From NCBI GenBank assembly GCA_000435675.1, contig FR895141.1:74470-94918 (forward strand): a DNA stretch of 20,449 nucleotides. Reading direction: 5' to 3'. This document shows, piece by piece, positions 14,511 to 20,449 of this stretch. This DNA comes from Eggerthella sp. CAG:298 (GTDB taxonomy: Bacteria > Actinomycetota > Coriobacteriia > Coriobacteriales > Eggerthellaceae). The stretch's first letter is position 1. The number at the start of each line of letters is the position of its first letter. Position numbers and translations under genes: made by a program. Under the pieces are notes generated by a model. That model ran no database searches. It worked only from the letters and a program-made list of their open reading frames with translations, and had not been told where the DNA came from.

Positions 14511-15038
14511 TTAGCGGAAACGTTGTTTTTTATCCACCGTCCACGCTTCATTGCCCGACGAAACATCAGGGAATTTGCGCGCCACCAAATAGAGAAGAAC
14601 ACACAGAATAAGGTTAAAGATCGTTGCCGGAAGAGCGCGCGCTGCGATCAGATCGAAGAACGCCGCCGGGTACCCCAGAACGAGCTGCACGATAACGACG
14701 ATCATCTCGTAGAACAAAAGCGATACCGCACACGAGACGAGCACCATGGCAATACTCGATTTGTCGAGCACTTCGAACACACGCGAGAGCGCAAATGAGA
14801 TGATGAGCAGCAAGAGCGGCGTGAGCCCGAAGGGAACCTGCGTGAACAGGTCCGATATGATGCCCATCACGAAGGCATAGACATAGGTGGTGTCTTCAGG
14901 ACGCACGATCGAGAGCACGATCACGAAGGCAACGATGAAGTTCGGAACGACTGAATAGATAGCGATAACGGGCGCAACCACGACCTGCAGCAAGACGACC
15001 ACGGCCGCAGAGACGAGAGGAACGAGCTTTTCACGCAT
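14511..15038 (-). CDS. mreD: MreD, rod shape-determining membrane protein
   Basis: 175-residue hydrophobic protein with about five membrane segments. The pattern is typical of MreD: a segment at the start (LVSAAVVVLLQVVVAPVIA), a charged loop at VRPEDTT, then YAFVMGIISDLFTQVPFGL with the conserved GxxxDLF and PFG positions. It works with MreC to connect cytoplasmic MreB to the PBP2-RodA synthase. GGAGGGGAG precedes the ATG by 6 bases and lies over the mreC stop; the gap to mreC is 3 bp. The hydrophilic tail ends in basic residues. Sequence conservation in this family is low, so the call rests on topology and operon position together. Confidence 0.9.
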   Translation of the reverse strand: MREKLVPLVSAAVVVLLQVVVAPVIAIYSVVPNFIVAFVIVLSIVRPEDTTYVYAFVMGIISDLFTQVPFGLTPLLLLIISFALSRVFEVLDKSSIAMVLVSCAVSLLFYEMIVVIVQLVLGYPAAFFDLIAARALPATIFNLILCVLLYLVARKFPDVSSGNEAWTVDKKQRFR

Positions 15039-15041
15039 AGG

Positions 15042-16043
15042 CTACTCCCCTCCTTCTTGGTTCGGTTCAGACGATCCGCCCGAAGACTGGCCGCCACCCT
15101 GCTGGTCGCCGTTATCCCCGCTTGCAGCCCTGCGGCTCGCAAGCGTTTGAGGGTCGACAGCCCGCACGATCGCTTCGTTATCGGCAGCGTTGGCATCGCC
15201 CATGCTGATAACGACGAGCGCTTCAGAGATATTGTTGAACGATGCATTCGGCGTGACCACGATCGTACGCGATGCACTGCCAGGACGCTGCTCGATCTTG
15301 GTGATCATGCCTACGACCAGACCGCGGTAATAGCCGCCACCAAGGCCAGAGGTGATAACGACATCGCCCTCTTTGATCTCGACGTTGTCGTCGATGCCTT
15401 CAAGATAGAGCGTGCCTTCGACCGAGCCGCGCAAGATGCCTTCAGCACGGGACGATTGCACGAGCACCGAAACGCCACTCTGCGGATCGGTGAGCAAGCG
15501 AACATCGCACGTTACGGGCGTGGTCGAGATCACCTGACCGATAACACCCGTGGCACCCATGACCGGCATGCCGTTCTTGATGCCTGATGCGCTACCCGCA
15601 TCGAGCGTGATGGAGCGATTATAGGAATCGGTAGAATAGCCGACCACACGCGCAGCAATGGAGGTGAAGCCATAGGCATCGGCAAGCCCGATGAGCGATT
15701 CCAAGCGTGCTGCTTCTTGGCGGTATTCCTCAAGTTCAACGACCATCTGCGAGAGACGAGCGTTGTTCTCTTTAAGCTGGTTGTAGGATGCATCGGATGC
15801 AGTGAGGTCTTCGACCGACATCGACCCGGAAACCGCAAGCGACCCCACCGTGGTACCGACCGCCGTGAGCGGCGTCACCAAAGAAGAGGTGGCGTTTTGC
15901 AGCGTATGGATCGGGCCTTCCTCGCTTTCACGAGCATAGGCAACGAAGAGAATAAGGGAGACCACAAGGAGAACGATCAGGAGTGTTCTTCCTCCTAGAT
16001 GGCCACCGAACTGCACTGGATTGTTCTTGATCTTCAGGGCCAT
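15042..16043 (-). CDS. mreC: MreC, rod shape-determining protein
   Basis: 333-residue bitopic protein. A short cytoplasmic start is followed by one membrane helix (about 18-36, GRTLLIVLLVVSLILFVAYA). Next comes a coiled-coil region (about 80-120, with LKENNARLSQMVVELEEYRQEAARLESLIG), then the two beta-barrel domains containing ARVVGYSTDSYNRSITLD, MPVMGATGVIGQVI and GDVVITSGLGGGYYRGLVVG. The final 35 or so residues are Gly/Ser/Gln/Glu-rich and probably disordered. MreC forms filaments outside the membrane and activates PBP2. The ATG is 15 bp after the mreB stop. TAGGAG overlaps that stop codon and is 12 bases from the ATG, longer than ideal. Confidence 0.95.
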   Translation of the reverse strand: MALKIKNNPVQFGGHLGGRTLLIVLLVVSLILFVAYARESEEGPIHTLQNATSSLVTPLTAVGTTVGSLAVSGSMSVEDLTASDASYNQLKENNARLSQMVVELEEYRQEAARLESLIGLADAYGFTSIAARVVGYSTDSYNRSITLDAGSASGIKNGMPVMGATGVIGQVISTTPVTCDVRLLTDPQSGVSVLVQSSRAEGILRGSVEGTLYLEGIDDNVEIKEGDVVITSGLGGGYYRGLVVGMITKIEQRPGSASRTIVVTPNASFNNISEALVVISMGDANAADNEAIVRAVDPQTLASRRAASGDNGDQQGGGQSSGGSSEPNQEGGE

Positions 16044-16058
16044 GTGCTAGATGAGCTC

Positions 16059-17114
16059 CTATTTCGAACGCATCAATATCTGTTTGAGTGCGGCGGGTGT
16101 TTCGAGAACCTTCAAGCAGCCGGTTACCACGTTGGTAAGGGCGGTTTCGCTCGTCCAGACCGGAATCTCGAGCTTGTTGGTGAGATAACGGTCGAGACCC
16201 GAGAGCAATCCGCCACCACCGGTGAGCAGAATGCCATTGGAGATGATGTCCGATGCCAAGTCGGGGTTGGTTTTCTTGAAGGTTTCCTTGATGTGAACGA
16301 CCATCTCGTCGATGGGTTCCTGGAGCGCCTCGCGCACATCTTCAGATTGGATCGTGACTTCTTTCGGCTGTTCAGTGAGTACATCCTGACCAGAGATGAT
16401 CATGTCGCGCTCGCGCCCATCTTCGAACGGAAGGATGGAACCGATCTTGATCTTGATGACCTCTGCCGTACGCTCACCGATCTTGATGCCCAAGAGATCG
16501 CGCAGATGCATAGCGATAGCTTCATCGAGGCGATTGCCTGCCAAACGAAGCGAAGAGGACGTAACGATGCCGCCGAGCGAAATGACTGCCACTTCAGTGG
16601 TGCCACCGCCGATATCGACGACCATCGAACCCGTGGGTTCGGTAACGGGCAGATCGGCACCCATCGCAGCAGCCATGGGCTCTTCGATGAGGTATGCCTG
16701 ACGTGCACCTGCCTGGATGGTGGCCTCGAACACCGCGCGCTTCTCGACCGAGGTCGCACCGCAAGGGATGCATACGACGATGCGCGGCTTGGGCTGCCAA
16801 GGATAGCGGCGCGGAGCCGCCTTGTTGATGAACGCCGAGATCATAGCCTCGGTGATGTCGTAGTCGGAAACCACGCCATCATGGAGAGGATGTTCAGCAG
16901 AGAAGGTATCGGGAGTGTGGTTGATCATGTTCTTCGCTTCATGACCAACAGCCAGAACGCGATGCGTACTGCGCTCGATAGCCACAACGGAAGGCTCGTT
17001 GATCACGACCCCTTGCCCGCTTATGCCAACAAGCGTATTTGCAGTTCCGAGGTCGATCGCCATATCGTATGACGATGACGACGAAGCGCTCTGGATAAAA
17101 TCAAAAAAGGACAT
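16059..17114 (-). CDS. mreB: MreB, actin-like rod shape-determining protein
   Basis: 351-residue bacterial actin that polymerises under the membrane and guides cell-wall elongation. The phosphate-1 loop is DLGTANTLV (21-29), the phosphate-2 loop is DIGGGTTEVAV (167-177), and the adenosine-binding motif is TGGGGLLSG (298-306). GIKIGERTAEVIKIKIGS is a typical MreB stretch. MSFFDFIQS at the N-terminus could be the amphipathic membrane-binding helix; it is followed by a serine run before the actin fold. AGGA lies 7 bases before the ATG. As first gene of the operon, it follows hydA on the same strand with an 86-bp gap that holds a possible promoter. Confidence 0.97.
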   Translation of the reverse strand: MSFFDFIQSASSSSSYDMAIDLGTANTLVGISGQGVVINEPSVVAIERSTHRVLAVGHEAKNMINHTPDTFSAEHPLHDGVVSDYDITEAMISAFINKAAPRRYPWQPKPRIVVCIPCGATSVEKRAVFEATIQAGARQAYLIEEPMAAAMGADLPVTEPTGSMVVDIGGGTTEVAVISLGGIVTSSSLRLAGNRLDEAIAMHLRDLLGIKIGERTAEVIKIKIGSILPFEDGRERDMIISGQDVLTEQPKEVTIQSEDVREALQEPIDEMVVHIKETFKKTNPDLASDIISNGILLTGGGGLLSGLDRYLTNKLEIPVWTSETALTNVVTGCLKVLETPAALKQILMRSK

Positions 17115-17200
17115 GCGTGTTCCTCACGGTCTTTATCGTGCAGCTTTCGATTCTATCATAGGCACCGCGTACGCAAAAGGACACGGTGCATGAGTGGAGC
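17115..17200 (-). promoter_or_regulatory. Gap between hydA and mreB with a possible extended -10 promoter
   Basis: TGATAGAAT on the minus strand (17150-17158) matches an extended -10 element (TGn plus TAGAAT, 5 of 6). It lies about 36 bp before the mreB ATG; no good -35 is present. GCACCG (17162-17167 on the plus strand) and CGGTGC (17184-17189) could form a weak 6-bp hairpin with a 16-base loop behind hydA. Whether the two operons are separated here is uncertain. Confidence 0.35.
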
Positions 17201-18484
17201 TTAATGAACGCTACAGGAAAGGCACGGGTCGTAGGCACGGACGAGCTTAGCGATCTCGGAGCGGATATAGCCTTCGTCGAGGCCTGCTTCAACGAGCACT
17301 TCGACCAGGTGGCGCGTATCAGCTTCAAGCGAAGCGAGGTTCTGGGACGTTGGCGTGATGATAGAAGCGTGCAGAACGCGGCCTTCATCGTCGAATTCGA
17401 GCTTGTGGAAGACCACACCGCGCGGCGCTTCACTCATGCCCACGCCGGTGCCAGCACGCACTTCGAAGGGAACCGGCTTCGAATCGCCCTCCCCTTTCGC
17501 CAGTTCACGGCAGATCCCCGCGCAGCGGATGAGTGCGTCTAAGATCTCGATAGCTTGCGCCAGATTGTTCTTCATAGGGTTCTTCTCTTCAGGACGAAGA
17601 CCTGCCTTCGCAGAAGCGAACTTGGCCTCTTGCGAAAGATGATCCCACGAAGCGTTCAAGCGAGAGAGCGCCGAGGTGAAGACGGGCTTGCCCGTTGCTT
17701 TCACGCGTGTGAAGAGCGCACCGGAATGCGGTACTTCATATTCTTCAAGATACGACTCGAAATCATGCGCATCGAAGCGAACATGCTCATCGATGAGCTC
17801 GAGCGTGTTCGAAGACTGCACCGGGTAGTAATCGTCTTCAACCATGGCCAAAAGATCAGAAGCGGTATGGATCTCGGTGATGCGGAACGAAGAGAACAGA
17901 TCGACCGTTGCTTTCGCGAACGGGATCGCCGCTTCGAGCCGATCGGCGAGCTCAAGGTATTCCTGCGCGCTGATCTCGTGCGTGAAACCGCCCACCACCG
18001 CCGTGATGGGATGGATCGAGCGCCCGCCCACGAGCGTGCAAAGATCGTTGCCGAGCTTCTTCAAATCGAGCGCCTGGTTGAACAGTTCAGGATCTGATTG
18101 TGCGAGCGGGAATACGCTTTCCTCACCCACGAAATCGGGCACCACGAACACGAAGAGATGAGAAGCGTGATTCTGCAGGTAGGAGCCATACACGAGCAAC
18201 TCGCGCAGCATCTTCGTACGCGACGAGACTTCGATACCGAACGCGTCCTCGACCGCTTTAAGGTCGGTCACGCAATGGCTCGGCGAACAGATGCCGCAGA
18301 TGCGCGAGGAGATGTAAGAGCAATCCTTGTAACTCTGCCCGCGCACCATGCTCTCGAACAGGCGCGCTGGCTCGACGATGTTCATCTCAACGGTCTTCAC
18401 CACGTCGTCTTCGATGACCACATGCACATTGCCATGGCCCTCGACGCGCGCGACATGATCGATATTAAGCTGGGAGCGTGTCAT
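17201..18484 (-). CDS. hydA: NiFe hydrogenase large (alpha) subunit, group 3b-like
   Basis: 427-residue catalytic subunit carrying the NiFe active site for reversible H2 oxidation in the cytoplasm. The family signature RVEGHG is at 13-18. The L1 motif is RICGICSPSH (61-70) with Cys63 and Cys66. A conserved SEAPRG is at 351-356. The L2 motif is DPCLSCSVH with Cys421 and Cys424. The protein ends directly at His427, so there is no C-terminal peptide for a maturation protease to remove. The longest frame starts at 18625, but the extra 47 residues do not resemble the family. ATG at 18484 has AAGGAA 4 bases upstream and gives a 20-base overlap with hydD, implying coupling. Gene order beta-gamma-delta-alpha matches the soluble NAD(P)-linked hydrogenases (sulfhydrogenases). 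No maturation genes are in the window. Confidence 0.93.
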   Translation of the reverse strand: MTRSQLNIDHVARVEGHGNVHVVIEDDVVKTVEMNIVEPARLFESMVRGQSYKDCSYISSRICGICSPSHCVTDLKAVEDAFGIEVSSRTKMLRELLVYGSYLQNHASHLFVFVVPDFVGEESVFPLAQSDPELFNQALDLKKLGNDLCTLVGGRSIHPITAVVGGFTHEISAQEYLELADRLEAAIPFAKATVDLFSSFRITEIHTASDLLAMVEDDYYPVQSSNTLELIDEHVRFDAHDFESYLEEYEVPHSGALFTRVKATGKPVFTSALSRLNASWDHLSQEAKFASAKAGLRPEEKNPMKNNLAQAIEILDALIRCAGICRELAKGEGDSKPVPFEVRAGTGVGMSEAPRGVVFHKLEFDDEGRVLHASIITPTSQNLASLEADTRHLVEVLVEAGLDEGYIRSEIAKLVRAYDPCLSCSVH

Positions 18485-19280
18485 GTGATTCCTTGTCTTC
18501 TGTGGCAATGAGCGGATTGGTTTGGTTGAAGATCGTAAGCTTGCGATCGAACTCTTCAGGGGAAAGCCCGAAACGCTCGACCGCCTTGCGTGCTGATGCG
18601 AGGTTGGCCTTCGGTGAAAGACCACGGCATCCCATGCAGGGTCTGCCCAAGCTCGGGCAGCGCGCCATGCAGCCGCCGTTGGTCACCATACCCAGGCAGA
18701 TCTCGCCACGCGGGTAGAAGCAGATATTCTCTTGGCGCTTGCATTCGGCACACATCGTCGTGGAGCGGCGATGGCGGTTCGACCCGTGCAATGCCGCGCT
18801 GAGCACTTGCGCGAACTCGTAGAAATCGATCGGGCAAGAGAGCACCACGTAATCGACATCGATGACATCCTTCACCGCACGCGGTTCGATCACGGTGCCG
18901 CACGCCTCGGGAAGCGTGTCGTAGACCTCCCCGATGCGCCCCTCGAAGCCACGTGCCGCCATGCCGGGGATACCAGCGGTATGCGCGCATGCTCCGATCG
19001 TGATGACGATCTCCGCCTTCTCACGCAGCTGTTTTACCTGTTCGATGGCTTCTTCAGTGGTTACAGCGCCCTCGATGATGGCGATATCGAACTCTTCCGG
19101 CATCGGCTCGCTCGAAGCAAGCTGCCAGTATTCAAGATCGATGCGTCCGAGGATGTCGGTGAGGAAATGCTCTTGATTGGTGATCTGCAACTGACAACCG
19201 AAGCAGCTCGCCAGGCCCACGACCACGACGCGCAGCGGCTTCTGCTCAGCACAGGATGAGGACAGGGGTTGTTTTTCCAT
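18465..19280 (-). CDS. hydD: NiFe hydrogenase small (delta) subunit
   Basis: 271-residue iron-sulfur subunit passing electrons from the NiFe site. The proximal 4Fe-4S cluster ligands are probably Cys26 and Cys29 (ASCFGCQ), Cys98 (IGACAHTAG) and Cys149 (LSCPID). Eight further cysteines in the C-terminal third (177, 180, 187, 195, 204, 208, 215, 218; MCAEC, ICLGMVTNGGC, RCPSLGRPCMGC) fit two more 4Fe-4S clusters. No twin-arginine signal is present, so it is cytoplasmic, as in group 3 enzymes. The longest frame begins at 19388, but those 36 residues lie within hydG and are unlike the family. The ATG at 19280 is one base after the hydG stop, with AGGGG 10 bases upstream. Confidence 0.92.
   Translation of the reverse strand: MEKQPLSSSCAEQKPLRVVVVGLASCFGCQLQITNQEHFLTDILGRIDLEYWQLASSEPMPEEFDIAIIEGAVTTEEAIEQVKQLREKAEIVITIGACAHTAGIPGMAARGFEGRIGEVYDTLPEACGTVIEPRAVKDVIDVDYVVLSCPIDFYEFAQVLSAALHGSNRHRRSTTMCAECKRQENICFYPRGEICLGMVTNGGCMARCPSLGRPCMGCRGLSPKANLASARKAVERFGLSPEEFDRKLTIFNQTNPLIATEDKESHDTLPA
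18489..18494 (-). promoter_or_regulatory. Ribosome binding site of hydA within the end of hydD
   Basis: AAGGAA on the minus strand, 4 bases before ATG at 18484 and inside the hydD frame. It favours the 427-residue HydA over the longer frame from 18625. Confidence 0.6.
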
Positions 19281-19281
19281 G

Positions 19282-20199
19282 CTACATCGACCCCTGAATG
19301 TTCTTGGCTTCCCAGTAATTGAACACCGGCCCGTCAAAGCAAACATATTGATGCCCGATCTGGCAGTGTCCGCACCGGCCCATGCCACACTTCATGTGAC
19401 GTTCGAACGACATGAAGATGCGATCATAGCTGATGCCCTTCTTCGCCATCTCTTCGACCACGAAACGATACATCACCGGCGGCCCGCAGATGGCGCCATA
19501 GGTGTTATCGGGGTCGACCTCGAGATCCTTGAAGGCCTCGGTGACCAGGCCGACGTTACCCTTCCAATCGGGATGGGGCTTGTCGATCGTGAGGTAGAAA
19601 TCGAAATCGGGTCGGTGACTCCACATCTCGAACTGCTCGCGGAACATGATCTCTTCTGGGCTACGTGAGCCATAGATGATCGTAACGTTGCCGAATTCGG
19701 AGCGTTCGTCGTGGATGTTGTTGATCAGCGATCGCAACGGCGCGATGCCAAGACCGCCTGCCACGAGCAGAATATCGTGCCCCTTCATGTCCTCGAACGG
19801 GAAGGGATGGCCATACGGGCCGCGCAGTCCCACGATATCGCCACACTGCATGTTATGAAGCGCGCTCGTAACATCACCCGCACGACGCACGCAGATCTCG
19901 ATAAAACCGCTCTTCGAAGGCGAAGATGAGATGGAGATGGGAACCTCGCCCACGCCGAAGACGCTCACGCACACGAATTGACCAGGCTTGTGGTGGAACG
20001 CATCGCGGATGCGATCATCGATAAGACGCAACTCGAACAGCGTTTCCTTCTCCGTGAGCGGCGTCATGGACGTGATGCGCGCCGACCACGGACGATACGG
20101 ATTCGCCGCCATCATCTCTGCGCCATCGAGCGGCGCTTTGTAGTTGTAGTGCCCTTTGACCGCGAGCTTAGTAGGTGCTGTGCGACGTTTACTCTCCAT
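19282..20199 (-). CDS. hydG: Hydrogenase gamma subunit, FAD/NAD(P)-binding reductase
   Basis: 305-residue diaphorase subunit of the ferredoxin-NADP reductase type, related to AsrB and dihydroorotate dehydrogenase electron-transfer subunits. The FAD domain (about 37-135) has KPGQFVCVSV and VPISISSSPS. The NAD(P) domain has GGLGIAPLRS (148-157), YGSRSPEE and CGPPVMYRF (238-246). A 2Fe-2S site is formed by Cys271, Cys276, Cys279 and Cys287 (CGMGRCGHCQIGHQYVC). It exchanges electrons between the hydrogenase clusters and NAD(P). About 30 residues precede the usual start. I keep the ATG at 20199 because AAGGGGGC lies 8 bases upstream and the frame overlaps the hydB end by 11 bases; starting at residue 29 or 30 is an alternative. 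The name is the P. furiosus HydG, not the FeFe-hydrogenase maturase of the same name. Confidence 0.92.
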   Translation of the reverse strand: MESKRRTAPTKLAVKGHYNYKAPLDGAEMMAANPYRPWSARITSMTPLTEKETLFELRLIDDRIRDAFHHKPGQFVCVSVFGVGEVPISISSSPSKSGFIEICVRRAGDVTSALHNMQCGDIVGLRGPYGHPFPFEDMKGHDILLVAGGLGIAPLRSLINNIHDERSEFGNVTIIYGSRSPEEIMFREQFEMWSHRPDFDFYLTIDKPHPDWKGNVGLVTEAFKDLEVDPDNTYGAICGPPVMYRFVVEEMAKKGISYDRIFMSFERHMKCGMGRCGHCQIGHQYVCFDGPVFNYWEAKNIQGSM

Positions 20200-20449
20200 C
20201 TGCCTCAGCCCCCTTGCGGTCGAAGAACTTCAAGACCTCGATCGGATTGATGTTGGCCTTGCAGGCATACACGCAGCGCCCGCAACCAACGCAAAGCTGG
20301 TAGTCGTGACTGCCCGTGAAGCCGTTGAGCTTGTGATAGAAACGATGGCGCACACGCTTGCGATTCGTGTCGCGGAAGTTATGGCCCCCTGCAACGAGCG
20401 CGAACTCGGGCGAAGTGCATGAATCCCACACGCGGATGCGGCTGGCCAG
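20189..20449 (-). CDS. hydB: Hydrogenase beta subunit, 4Fe-4S protein, partial (N-terminus beyond right edge)
   Basis: Only the last 86 residues are in the window. They contain RVWDSCTSPEFALVAGGHNFR, typical of the AsrA/HydB family, where that cysteine belongs to one ferredoxin-type cluster. CVGCGRCVYACKANINP then supplies the cysteines of a second 4Fe-4S cluster. The protein carries electrons between the HydD clusters and the HydG flavin. It ends at TAA and overlaps the next gene by 11 bases. An internal GTG at 20431 is only part of the frame and not a start. Anaerobic sulfite reductase subunit A is the near alternative, but the hydrogenase genes that follow decide the call. Confidence 0.88.
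   Translation of the reverse strand: MASRIRVWDSCTSPEFALVAGGHNFRDTNRKRVRHRFYHKLNGFTGSHDYQLCVGCGRCVYACKANINPIEVLKFFDRKGAEADGE

Noticed and set aside
15999..17072. A 357-codon open frame on the plus strand opposite mreB
   Set aside because: It lies wholly over mreB, which is unmistakable, and its product resembles no family. There is no ribosome site.
18485..18625. Longer N-terminus for HydA from an upstream start
   Set aside because: The 47 extra residues are basic and serine-rich and lie inside hydD. A ribosome site directly before the ATG at 18484 and the usual family start contradict the extension.
19281..19388. Longer N-terminus for HydD, containing cysteines and an arginine pair
   Set aside because: I considered a twin-arginine-like signal, but the segment lies inside hydG, has no hydrophobic stretch after the arginines, and the family begins near the ATG at 19280.

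Overview
The window looks like a chromosomal segment of an anaerobic, rod-shaped, moderately GC-rich bacterium. The mix of genes suggests an actinobacterium of the class Coriobacteriia, perhaps an Eggerthellaceae relative: a cytoplasmic NiFe hydrogenase of the HydBGDA (group 3b-like) type, an mreBCD-mrdA-rodA elongation operon, short MGMT and NimA-like flavin proteins, and a heterodimeric ABC exporter. That placement is an inference from gene content and protein style; no rRNA or other marker confirms it. I see no insertion sequence, phage gene, CRISPR array or origin.

Layout from left to right. (1) 1-885, minus: 3' truncated gene of unknown function with an acidic linker and a lysine run. 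(2) 1149-5739, minus: a three-gene operon of two ABC exporter half-transporters forming an asymmetric heterodimer, then a HAD-IB phosphatase. Its upstream region (5740-5994) is rich in inverted repeats and is shared with (3) a plus-strand pyridoxamine-phosphate-oxidase/NimA-like flavoprotein at 5995-6510. (4) 6534-8101, minus: an alpha/beta hydrolase with a cysteine nucleophile and a hexapeptide acetyltransferase, divergent from (5) a LysR regulator at 8278-9162. (6) 9238-9696, plus: an MGMT-family protein, converging on (7) tRNA-Asp(GTC) at 9738-9814, whose terminator lies against the MGMT stop codon.

(8) 10100-17114, minus: a tightly packed cell-elongation operon in the order mreB, mreC, mreD, mrdA (PBP2), rodA and a DUF697 protein. 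Gaps are 3-27 bp and one 8-bp overlap joins mrdA and rodA. MreB organises the elongasome, MreC and MreD link it to the membrane, and RodA with PBP2 polymerises and cross-links peptidoglycan. The DUF697 protein is an unexpected sixth member.

(9) 17201 to the right edge, minus: the hydrogenase operon hydB (5' end beyond the window), hydG, hydD, hydA. HydA and HydD form the H2-activating NiFe/FeS module, HydG (FAD, NAD(P), 2Fe-2S) exchanges electrons with pyridine nucleotide, and HydB carries further 4Fe-4S clusters. The large subunit stops exactly at the position where such proteins are normally cut during maturation, which is the most noteworthy single observation.

Several starts were moved inward from the longest open frame because a clear Shine-Dalgarno sequence sits before an internal codon. 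I found no convincing completely new system. The best leads are the processed-length hydrogenase subunit, the DUF697 gene in the Rod operon, the alternative hairpins before the ABC operon, and the duplicated 3' end of the HAD gene.
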